Assembly (NCBI RefSeq): GCF_900142415.1
Contig: NZ_FRAU01000003.1
Coordinates: 126,307 to 190,306, forward strand
Direction of reading: 5' to 3'
Length of the DNA: 64,000 nucleotides
From: Rhodothermus profundi
Lineage (GTDB): Bacteria > Bacteroidota > Rhodothermia > Rhodothermales > Rhodothermaceae
Each line of letters starts with the position of its first letter. The stretch's first letter is position 1. A model generated the notes under the pieces. The model had not been told where the DNA came from. It did not search any database and was given only the letters and a program-made list of their open reading frames with translations. This document shows, in pieces, positions 8,197-16,300 of this stretch. Made by a program: the position numbers and the translations under genes.

Positions 8197-8562
8197 TCAG
8201 GTAAGGTCAGAAGCAAACTGATCAATCAATGGATTCAGGGGTGATTTTTCCAGCAGCCTTCCAATGGGGCGGCTTCCGGCCCGCGGCATTACAGACTGAA
8301 TATGGAGGCCTATCCGATAATCCGACAGATGACGCATAACTGTCTGGTGCAGCAGACAGATGAGCCCGCGCAGCGCCCCGCGGCTTTCTTCGGCCGGGTC
8401 GACCTCAACCTGGAGTCCGACCATCAGAGCAGGCTCCTCTGGAAGCAACATCACATCCGCTACCAGCGTGTCGTTCAGCGCCTGGGCCAGCGTTTCCAAG
8501 TCGGCCCGAGGGGTAGCGGGTGCAGCCTGGATCAGGGCGGTCATCAGGAAGCTGGTGCGCAT
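8197..8562 (-). CDS. Uncharacterised protein at the head of a CRISPR accessory sub-operon
   Basis: A 121-residue protein without recognised domains. It begins MRTSFLMTALIQ, is alanine- and leucine-rich, mostly predicted soluble, and mildly acidic in the middle. It is the first gene after a probable promoter (8573-8639) that shares two sequence boxes with the promoter of the DUF4236/CARF-HEPN-2 unit. The next gene starts 23 bases after its stop. No function can be assigned; position suggests a role with the CARF proteins. Confidence 0.55.
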   Translation of the reverse strand: MRTSFLMTALIQAAPATPRADLETLAQALNDTLVADVMLLPEEPALMVGLQVEVDPAEESRGALRGLICLLHQTVMRHLSDYRIGLHIQSVMPRAGSRPIGRLLEKSPLNPLIDQFASDLT

Positions 8563-8572
8563 GGAACCTGTA

Positions 8573-8639
8573 CCGGTTTGAGGGTGTGTCGGTCAGGATA
8601 CGTCCCAACTTCCCGAAAAGACTCCTTTCGGAAATTCCG
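8573..8639 (-). promoter_or_regulatory. Putative promoter/operator A of the CRISPR accessory genes
   Basis: On the minus strand, the palindrome CGGAATTTCCG (arms CGGAA/TTCCG; plus-strand 8629-8639, 14-base identity from 8626) lies 63 bases before the ATG at 8562. The box TCAAACCGG (8573-8581) lies just before the start codon. The same two elements occur in the same order before the DUF4236 gene. The segment is inside or just beyond the 3' end of the 132-residue gene upstream, so it would be an internal promoter. Conserved layout is direct observation; promoter activity is inference. Confidence 0.5.
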
Positions 8640-8645
8640 GTCATC

Positions 8646-9044
8646 TTATGAAGATTGGAGACAGACAGGATACTTCCGAAAGCGTACAAATCGAAAATAG
8701 GCAATTTTTCTGCCACGTGTGGGATCTTCTTCAACGATGCGGTGCGAGGTGGCTGCCAGGCAGAGGATCCCCTTCTGCTGCAGTAACCGCACCAGCGTGC
8801 AGGTGAAGGTCTGCTCGCCCATGACGTGCACCGCGTGAGGGCCCGGGCCCGCTTCCCGAAGCCGGTCTGTGATTCGACGGGCATAGCGCTGCGCCAGCGC
8901 TGCCACCTGCCGATCGTCCCATTCTGGCGGGATCGCCGGAAAGGGCCAGTCTTCAATCGGACCATAGGGCGCCGCAGCGGCGCGCTGCGGCGCTCCCCAG
9001 GAGGTCGCAGGATGATTACTCAGATTGATCAACATCGCGTTCAA
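8646..9044 (-). CDS. Small CRISPR-associated protein (LINLSNHP / VHVMGE family)
   Basis: A 132-residue protein with an N-terminal strand MLINLSNHP, a central VHVMGEQTFTCTLV and a C-terminal FRFVRFRKY. I recall this pattern from small proteins beside type III CRISPR loci in Bacteroidota, but cannot name the family with certainty. The size and Rossmann-like strand pattern would suit a minimal CARF or ring-nuclease fold. Its first 29 bases overlap the end of CARF-HEPN copy 2, so translation is probably coupled; a second in-frame ATG at 9035 gives a start closer to the conserved strand. The 3' end abuts the internal promoter A. Confidence 0.65.
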   Translation of the reverse strand: MNAMLINLSNHPATSWGAPQRAAAAPYGPIEDWPFPAIPPEWDDRQVAALAQRYARRITDRLREAGPGPHAVHVMGEQTFTCTLVRLLQQKGILCLAATSHRIVEEDPTRGRKIAYFRFVRFRKYPVCLQSS

Positions 9045-10206
9045 TCCATTCCGCTGCCGATTCTGCCAGCTCGCATGCTCTTCTAAAAAGAGCGTCAGTT
9101 TGCAGCGGCTGGGCTCTCATGCCAGCATGGTTGATATCGTTGCGCACGTTGGTCAGCTCGTTCCAGAGCTTGGCCAGCGCGTGGCGAGCGCCCGTGTACG
9201 CACGACGCGTTTCCGGGTCTTGCAGGCCCTTGGCCAGCTGGTTAAGCGCTTCTTCTGCTTTTTCTCGCTCATGCAGCGGGTCATATCCTGCATCCAGCGC
9301 CTGCCGGGTCACCATGGCTTCGCGGGCTACGGTGATGGCCTGCTGCACCAGGCCGAAATTCAGGAGGAGCCGGATTAAAGCCGCCTGCGCCTGAAGCCCT
9401 TCGTACGAATAGGGGTGGGGGTGCTGAAGCGGCTGCACCCGCCGGGCTGTCTGGTCCAGTAATAACCCGAACGGTCGCAATCTCGGGATATTCAGAATAT
9501 CTTCCCGGACCTGCTGCAGCGCCTGGGGCAGCTGACGGGCATGCTGCTGAAGGACTTCTGTCAGTCGCACCAGACTCATTCCCCTTGAAAATCCTTCCAG
9601 CCATCCGGCCGTGCGCTGCGCATGCCGGGCCTTTGTGTCGGTAGACTCCACATAGGTCAGGCGGTGGATCTCCCGTAGCAGCTGCGCCAGCTCGCCTGCC
9701 TGGCCATAACGAATGAACAGATGCGCTGCAACGCTCCATTCGATCAGCCTCAGAAAGGGGGTCAGGTCAAAGACCGGTGCTTCATCTGCATGATTTCTGG
9801 CGTCATATGCTCCATAAACAATGCGCTCAATTTCTACGTTTCGTGTGACGCGTAGATAATACAGCGCCGCCAGAGACAGCATAGGCTGCGTTCGAAGACC
9901 ATGGGTAACATCAACAATCAATATATCCTCATCTGCAATGTGATGCGTCAGCACATTGAAAATTTCCCAGAGCTCTTCTTCATTTTTACCTTCAGGAATA
10001 TAAACAGGTTCATATTCAATAATCTGTTTTATCCAACATCCATGTTTTTCTTCTGCTTCTCTGGTCATAAAAATAAGGCATCGTTCTGGACGAAAGAAGC
10101 GATAGACGGCTTCCTGGAAGTAGCGTGTCGTGTGGCGCTGATCCTCCCAGCAGTAGGTGCAGCATTGATAGTTTCCGATCCCCAGAAATGAAATCTGCAC
10201 GCGCAT
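9016..10206 (-). CDS. CARF-HEPN ribonuclease (Csx1/Csx2-type, DxTHG), copy 2
   Basis: A 396-residue protein when started at the ATG at 10206; the frame is open further upstream, but the extension is low-complexity and overlaps the DUF4236 gene, so I reject it. The start MRVQISFLGIGNY matches the first strand of Csx2-type CARF domains. DVTHG (99-103) is the DxTHG signature, and RNDINH (355-360) is the HEPN R-x4-H motif. The role is the same as for copy 1: RNA degradation on binding cyclic oligoadenylate. The two copies share architecture but differ greatly in sequence, so they may sense different ring sizes. The 5' third (about 9900-10200) is AT-rich compared with the rest. Confidence 0.88.
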   Translation of the reverse strand: MRVQISFLGIGNYQCCTYCWEDQRHTTRYFQEAVYRFFRPERCLIFMTREAEEKHGCWIKQIIEYEPVYIPEGKNEEELWEIFNVLTHHIADEDILIVDVTHGLRTQPMLSLAALYYLRVTRNVEIERIVYGAYDARNHADEAPVFDLTPFLRLIEWSVAAHLFIRYGQAGELAQLLREIHRLTYVESTDTKARHAQRTAGWLEGFSRGMSLVRLTEVLQQHARQLPQALQQVREDILNIPRLRPFGLLLDQTARRVQPLQHPHPYSYEGLQAQAALIRLLLNFGLVQQAITVAREAMVTRQALDAGYDPLHEREKAEEALNQLAKGLQDPETRRAYTGARHALAKLWNELTNVRNDINHAGMRAQPLQTDALFRRACELAESAAEWIERDVDQSE

Positions 10207-10255
10207 GGCAGTAGATGAACTCGTGAGCAATTTTACCTTAGTAATAATCCGCAGC

Positions 10256-10450
10256 TTATGCGTTTTTACGTCGTCTGGGCGAGCGGCGCTCCAGACGCCA
10301 GCGGCCACGACCCAGCCGAATATAGGGGCGGCCGCCGGGGGTGCGGCCGATGCGCAGGCCCCGAGCACCAATGCTAATGCCAAGACCCCGATGGCTGATT
10401 GTCAGACGAATCGGGCCCAGACAAAATGTCTTATAAAGCTGGAACGGCAT
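10256..10450 (-). CDS. DUF4236 family small protein
   Basis: A 64-residue protein with the DUF4236 pattern: an N-terminal LGPIRLTIS, then GLGISIGARGLRIGR and a glycine-rich GRPYIRLGRGR segment with a basic tail. Members are common in bacteria and phages and have no established function. It lies 49 bases before CARF-HEPN copy 2 on the same strand and is preceded by promoter B. It therefore probably heads that transcript, which is an unusual place for this family. Confidence 0.7.
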   Translation of the reverse strand: MPFQLYKTFCLGPIRLTISHRGLGISIGARGLRIGRTPGGRPYIRLGRGRWRLERRSPRRRKNA

Positions 10451-10457
10451 GGCAGAT

Positions 10458-10528
10458 CCGGTTTGACAACTAAAGACGGTGCGTTATAACTCTGGGCGTT
10501 GTCGCAAAGATGCTTTTCGGAAATTCCG
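10458..10528 (-). promoter_or_regulatory. Putative promoter/operator B of the CRISPR accessory genes
   Basis: On the minus strand, CGGAATTTCCG (plus-strand 10518-10528; 14-base identity with site A from 10515) lies 64 bases before the ATG at 10450, and TCAAACCGG (10458-10466) lies just before the start codon. Between them a TATAAC sequence could serve as a -10 element. Site A has the same arrangement with TATCCT at nearly the same offset. This suggests one regulator controls both units. Confidence 0.5.
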
Positions 10529-10648
10529 AGAGGAAGTAAGCATTGTGGCAGTCTGTTCTAAGCAGGCGTTTAGAATGCTTTTTAGGCCTATTTTCTACTT
10601 GCGATAATTCCACTTATCATAAATAAGATCCTTTCAGACCACTTCTGG

Positions 10649-12271
10649 CTATCGAGTCCCGGCGTAGATAACCGGCAATACCTTCGTGAACTGGCGGTTG
10701 CCAAGGAGACTGGCTCGAAAATGGACAAAGTATACGCCCGCCGGAACGTCAGGCAGCGAAAATGAAAGACCATGCCAGCCGCCTGAGGCATATTCGCGCA
10801 TTAGCAGACGCACCCGACGTCCCAGCACATCGTACAAATCAGCCTCCACCCAGGCCGTCGTGCGCACATAGTAGCGCAATTGCACGCGCTCGGTAAAAGG
10901 CGACGGAAAAGCAACCACCCGCAGCCAGTCGGTATAGTACGGCAGTCGAACTGTATCCTCCTGCAAAACAAATGGATATCCAGTATCCGAAACCACTACA
11001 AACTGATAAACCAACTGTGCTGCTGACGGAGCCATCCCATCTGCAAATTCTCCAGATTCCAGCTCCGTGGTTTGATAGACAGTATCTGCCCGCGATCCCG
11101 CCAGCCGCACAATCGCCAGCCGCTGCGCGTTGTAAACCGCCACAAACTGCCAGCGAAGACGCACAACCCCATCTGCATCAACTGTTATCTCCGTTATAAC
11201 GTCTGCCGGACGCCGGGTACCCCGCTCAAGCAAGGCAGCTACCTCCTGACGAATAGCAGGCAACAGGGCCATATTATTATCGCCTGGACAGGCAGTTGAG
11301 GCCGAAGGCCACTCGCGGTGTCCCAGAATGTGCGCCGGATCAATGCCATAGGTATCAATCAGATAGGCCAATAGCAAGACCAACGAATCGCGGGCGGCAG
11401 GCGTTAGCTGATCGAGGCAATGCCCTCCTTCTGGAGGGTGAAAGCATCCCATAATGGCTACCCCGATATTGCCCGTATTGTGCCCCCCCACATGCGCCCC
11501 GATCACGAGCGGGGGGCCCTGGTCAAAAGGGATGCGTTCATCAGCAAACGGGCGTCCCTGGTAAATTCGTCCCTCCAGATCTAAGAGAAAATGGTAGCCA
11601 ATGTCGCTCCATCCACGGACGTCCTGATGAAACCGCTGGATGTTGCGCACTTCTTGAATGCCCTCGCTGTAAGTGCGGGGCGCAAAACCAGCCGTATGAT
11701 GAAAGGTCTCATACTCGTAATAGGGTTGCGGCGAGGGCGCACCTATAAAAGGGCGCGCGCCCCACTCACTACGACGGATCAAATGCGGGGCGCGAATGTG
11801 TCCGGTAGGTCGCCCCGGCAGCACGCGCCACTTATAAGCACCACGCAATGTATCGTCGAGGTGATTGAACGTCCCGGCCTCGATGATTTGCAGCTCCCCT
11901 ACTCCTTCTCCTTCAAATCGCACGCGGAAAAACGGGGCGTGCAGCAGGCTGTCGCTTCGATAGCCTGCCCAGAAGATAGTAGCCTGTTGCTGACGGATAA
12001 TGGTCAGCGCATGCCATGCATCTTGTCCTGCCAGTTGAATCCACCCCTGCAAGGACGCCCCGGGTGAGGTTGTGCCTCTCAGCAGAACCCCGGTAAAGGG
12101 CGCGCGCAGCGTATCGCTACGCGCTTCCCAGACGGTTTGCCCCGCTATCGTTTTGAGGGTGGGAGCCACCAGGGTAACCGGCTGTTCAACCACATCGGAG
12201 CGATGCTGCGCCTGCGCAGCCAGAGCGCCAGCCAGCAGCGCCCAACACACGAGCCATCGTTGCATCTGCAT
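10649..12271 (-). CDS. Secreted N-acetylmuramoyl-L-alanine amidase with C-terminal sorting domain
   Basis: A 540-residue protein. It has a signal peptide (residues 1-21, ending AAQAQ), a beta-rich region to about 165, and an amidase-2/PGRP domain at about 165-350. Expected zinc and catalytic features are visible: ETFHHTAGF, GYHFLLDLEGRIYQGR, GHREWPSASTACPGDN. After a linker domain, the C terminus (about 455-540) is a T9SS type A-like sorting domain with FPSPFTERVQLRYYV and GVYFVHF. The enzyme cleaves the amide between muramic acid and the stem peptide. The start is only six bases beyond the PorV-like stop, so it is the last gene of the envelope run. A role in wall remodelling is inference. 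Confidence 0.88.
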   Translation of the reverse strand: MQMQRWLVCWALLAGALAAQAQHRSDVVEQPVTLVAPTLKTIAGQTVWEARSDTLRAPFTGVLLRGTTSPGASLQGWIQLAGQDAWHALTIIRQQQATIFWAGYRSDSLLHAPFFRVRFEGEGVGELQIIEAGTFNHLDDTLRGAYKWRVLPGRPTGHIRAPHLIRRSEWGARPFIGAPSPQPYYEYETFHHTAGFAPRTYSEGIQEVRNIQRFHQDVRGWSDIGYHFLLDLEGRIYQGRPFADERIPFDQGPPLVIGAHVGGHNTGNIGVAIMGCFHPPEGGHCLDQLTPAARDSLVLLLAYLIDTYGIDPAHILGHREWPSASTACPGDNNMALLPAIRQEVAALLERGTRRPADVITEITVDADGVVRLRWQFVAVYNAQRLAIVRLAGSRADTVYQTTELESGEFADGMAPSAAQLVYQFVVVSDTGYPFVLQEDTVRLPYYTDWLRVVAFPSPFTERVQLRYYVRTTAWVEADLYDVLGRRVRLLMREYASGGWHGLSFSLPDVPAGVYFVHFRASLLGNRQFTKVLPVIYAGTR

Positions 12272-12277
12272 GAAGCG

Positions 12278-13348
12278 TCAGAAAGCAATGCCCACACTGA
12301 TCCACTGCGTTGACCCCAGCCGGCCAAAGCTGGCATGGGCAAAGTCAAAGTGAGCGCGCAGCCCGGCAGATACCAGCGTTAGCCCACCGCCCAGGGTCAA
12401 CCCCTGCTCGCCATCGCGTTCAAAGGCATTTTTATATCCAATGCGGAAGGCCAGCAGGTCGCGTAGATTGATTTCGGCTCCAACGTTCACATACTCTGTA
12501 TTGTCGTTCGGGTGAGCAGCGTCTGTCATCAACAGGAGCCGGACATCCTGGTTTTCAAAAGCTGTAAAGGCCACGCCGAAACGAAACAGCAGCGGTAGAT
12601 CATAGGCATCCAGCAGATAGGCTGCGTTGACCACCTCCACGTTCCCCTGGTTCTGTGGGTCCGGATCCACGCTAAAGTAGATATCCCGGCCATCCATGCG
12701 CATCTTGGGACCAAAGTTCGCAATGCTGGCCCCGATAACCAACCGCTCAAACGGCGTAATGAAGCGAACCCCGATGTCTACCGCTACGGCTGAAGCGCTG
12801 CTGTGCCAGATCGTCTCCCGGATGTATTTAATGGATCCTCCCAGAGAAAAGCGATCGGTCAGGCGCCGGGCGTAGGAGAGCTGGAGCGCCAGACTCTGGA
12901 CCGAGAAGCGTTCGCCTGTTCCCTCCGGTTCTTCCACGGTGCGCACCAGCATTTCGCCGGAGTTCAGGTAATACAGTCCGGCGCCAATCGAGCCAGCAGC
13001 GCCCAGCGAAATAGCCACGAGCGCTACGTCATACGAGATGCCCGCCAGGTAATTGGTATGTGTAAACTGGGCAGCTCCTCCGCGAAACCACGCCAGTCCG
13101 GCTACATTCCAGTAGAGTGCAGGCAGGTCGGTCCCCATGGCCACATAGGCGCCTCCCAGGGCCAGCGGACGCGCCCCCACCCCCAGCTTCAGAAACTGCG
13201 CACTGGTGGTTCCCACCTTGGTAATGGTAGCCCGCGCTGGCCCTTCGTTGGACAACTGGGCCCATGCAGCCACTGGCCCCCCCAGCATTCCAACAAGTAC
13301 AAACAGTTGCAACAGTCTGTTACTTGATGACCGCAAACTTTCCAACAT
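12278..13348 (-). CDS. PorV/PorQ-family outer-membrane beta-barrel protein
   Basis: A 356-residue protein starting at the ATG at 13348, giving a signal peptide that ends VAAWAQ. The frame is open further upstream, but that stretch runs antiparallel inside the preceding gene and is rejected. The mature N terminus has the PorV/UPF0164 pattern (FLKLGVGARPLALGGAYVA, ALYWNVAGLA), followed by alternating barrel strands ending in Phe. PorV proteins of type IX secretion carry cargo from the translocon to the surface-attachment machinery. The gene overlaps the 3' end of the large sorting-domain protein by 29 bases, which suggests a dedicated cargo relationship with that protein or the FG-GAP protein of the same operon. 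Confidence 0.85.
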   Translation of the reverse strand: MLESLRSSSNRLLQLFVLVGMLGGPVAAWAQLSNEGPARATITKVGTTSAQFLKLGVGARPLALGGAYVAMGTDLPALYWNVAGLAWFRGGAAQFTHTNYLAGISYDVALVAISLGAAGSIGAGLYYLNSGEMLVRTVEEPEGTGERFSVQSLALQLSYARRLTDRFSLGGSIKYIRETIWHSSASAVAVDIGVRFITPFERLVIGASIANFGPKMRMDGRDIYFSVDPDPQNQGNVEVVNAAYLLDAYDLPLLFRFGVAFTAFENQDVRLLLMTDAAHPNDNTEYVNVGAEINLRDLLAFRIGYKNAFERDGEQGLTLGGGLTLVSAGLRAHFDFAHASFGRLGSTQWISVGIAF

Positions 13349-16300
13349 AGGTCCCCTCTTCCGACTCAACATGGAAGATGTAGAGCCCGTAGGCAATGTC
13401 CATATTATCCCGCGTGCGCAGATCCCAGTAGGCAATCCCATTATCAATGGGACTATCGTGCTCAATGACATCAACCAGCTCCCCTGCCAGCGTATAGATG
13501 CGGATGGTGCACCGTGGCGGCAGGTTGGCAAAGTACAGACGCCGGTCGCCCCGCCGGGTCCGGGAAACAGGATTGCGTGGTTCGAGGATGTTCGTAGCGA
13601 CGTACGGGTTGGGTACCACGTAAATTTCCCGCATTTCCCGTCGCACCTTCTCTGGCTCCGTGCGCGCTGCACGCGTGCGGAAGGTAAAGACATCCTCGGG
13701 CGTGAAGGGTTTGCGCGTTATCACCTGAAACACATCACCTTCTCCTGGCATGACGCCCCGATTTTCAGGGTCAAAGAAGCGCACCTCCCAGGTAGCAATG
13801 GGCGAACTGTCCGGGTATTCCAGGATAATGATCCGCTCGTGGAGATCCCAGCGCCCATTACGGTTTACATCCGGTACAAAGACATCAACGGGTTCATTAG
13901 CGCGGGTTCGATTGTAAACCCGGAATGGCAGCGGCAACCGGGTGGCAAAGCTGGTATCCACAATGGTATCCGCAAAGCGTATTTCGTAATCATAGGGCAC
14001 GCCCACGCGGCCCGGACCAGCGGTGGCCACGCGCACCTGGTAGGTAATTCCGGATCCTCCCTGCACCCATCCCGTGTGCACCGTATCAATGGCCAGCGAA
14101 TCATTCTGCACAAACAGGTGCAGCCCGTCGAAGATGGGATTGGCCTCCTCGAAGTTCAGGAGATTGCTGCGATAGATAGGCCGGTACTGAAAACGGGCCA
14201 GCAGTTTCATGCCGGGCACAATCGCTCCCCCATCCAGATAGATGACCCGGCCTGCCCGGGGGTTGAGCATGTAGTCAACGCCTTCTTGCAAGGGCTGTCC
14301 GTTATGGAGCAACTCAAAAGTTTCCGGGATGATATTGCGGTGGCCTAGCCCCGCCGACTTCCCTACGCGTCCCACCTCAATGGTTACTTCCACCGGCTTT
14401 TCGTCGATCACGGAGTAGACAAGCTGTCCGTCTACCTCTTCAAAAATCAAGCGATAAGGATTGTCATCTTCCACAGCCATCGGATCAATGATGTCGATGC
14501 GAATGGTACCGGTTCCGTGTCCGGACACATGCGCTACCGGCCCGGTTGCTGAAGGCAGATCAGGTATGATCTTGGGCGGCACGTAGCCAGCAGCCGGCGG
14601 ACGGGGCACCACGGAGACGGTATTGACATCGAAGATGTACGTGTCCGTTTCCGGGTTGTAGGTGATGGTTTTGCTGGTTTCGCTGGGAGGAATGCCCAGG
14701 TCTGGAGCGCCATGGTCATAGGCGACCACGGCATAGAAATAGCGCTGGCCATTAATGACGTTATTCGAGTCCACAAACGTGTGCCGCAGTCCAGTGTCAT
14801 TACCCAGGAAATAGGCGACGCCGCGGCGCGGATAGGGCACGGGTGAAAGTCCTTTGATCCCGTTGATCCGGTCAAAGCGGGCAGGCACGCCGGTAACCAT
14901 TTTGAGCGGTTCGTAAAGAAACGGCGTTCCGTTGATGTCGGTAATGGTTTGCAGGTCGGCAAATTCGGGGTCGGTGGATCGGTAAATCACGTAACCCTCA
15001 AAATCATTTCGCCCGCTGAGCGGGTCGATGGAGTACTCAGCGCGGTTGTCCCAGTAGAGCGTTACCTTGCGATCTCCGGGCACGGCCACGACGTGAGGTT
15101 TTTCAGGTGGCTTGGCAAACCGGTAGCCGGCGTTATAAATCTCTTGCACGATCTCGGCATTGAGCATCAAGTCCTCCAGGTTTTCGCCCATTAGCAGGGC
15201 GATGGAGAACCGCTTGGTTTCGCCGGCCCGTAGCCGGAACGGCCCCGATCCGTAGATAAACACATAGTCGCCCGGTTCTGGGGGCACCTCGTCAAAACGG
15301 CCGGGCCGCACAAAGCCCCACACCCGCTCGTCGTTGCTGATGCGGTTGCCTGCAAACGGCGGCGAGGCGAAGCTCGTCAGCCCGATCATGTCGCTTTCGT
15401 CGATGTCCGTAAAGTCGATGTTTGGTTCGCCCGGGCGCCGGATGTCGTAGGGATCGCCAGGTGTAGGCAGGCCATCTCCCTCGCCTTCATCGCCAGTGCC
15501 CGGTATGCCATCGATGCCTACGTCATCGCGCTCCGGATCCCAGTCGCCGTCGTTATCGATGCCATCGTACCATGACTCGTCGACCATACCGTCGCCGTCG
15601 TTGTCGATGCCATCATAGTCAATGCCCGGGCTTTCCAGAAATTTGAAGCCGAAGTATCCGGGTTTGCGGCCGGGGATGTCCGATCGGCCGTCGGCGTCCC
15701 AGGCATAAACCATGTTCAGGCGACGGTCGAAGTAGGCCAGATCATCATGCCAGTCGCCGGGTCCTCCCACATGCGGATCGCCCCACATGCCGAAGATGAC
15801 CTTTTCCAGATCCTTTGGACTCTTATTGGTAATCTTGTACACAAAGAAGATGGCATCCTCGGCGAGCGGATTGGCCCATTGATAGACGCGCACCTCGACT
15901 TCCAAGCCCAGCCCCCGTTTGGTAGAGTCATCCGGGAAGGGATAGTAGTGGAATTCCTTATTAGCGTAATCGTTCATAAAGTAGAGCGCTTCTTTATCCG
16001 CGTTAGAAGCGCCCTGTCGCAGCGCGCCCGGCCATACATACTGGCGCAGATTAGGGTTGTACCAGCTCTCTGGCCAGGAATCGGGACGACCGTCAAGATC
16101 GCGATCCGGGGCATCGCTGGTAGGAATCTCGTCGGATTCCGGGTGCACCACTTCCAGTCCCTCAAAAGACCCTACGGGCTGCGCACAGGGAATAGGCTGC
16201 CAGCCCCACCACTCTTTGCCATCTGGTGAGCGCTCTCCGCCGTTTGAGACCAGTCCGTCGGAAACAATATGCATGACCCAGATGGTGTCCCCATTGGCGT

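Noticed and set aside
9016-10383. Longer N terminus for CARF-HEPN copy 2
   Set aside because: The extra 59 residues are low-complexity, run antiparallel inside the DUF4236 gene, and lie before the conserved first strand.
1-10600. CRISPR repeat array near the cas genes
   Set aside because: No regularly spaced direct repeats of 24-40 bases are visible on reading the region; only isolated hairpins are present.
13206-14348. Plus-strand open frame of 380 codons inside the large sorting-domain gene
   Set aside because: It is antisense to a clear secreted protein and has no domain or signal.
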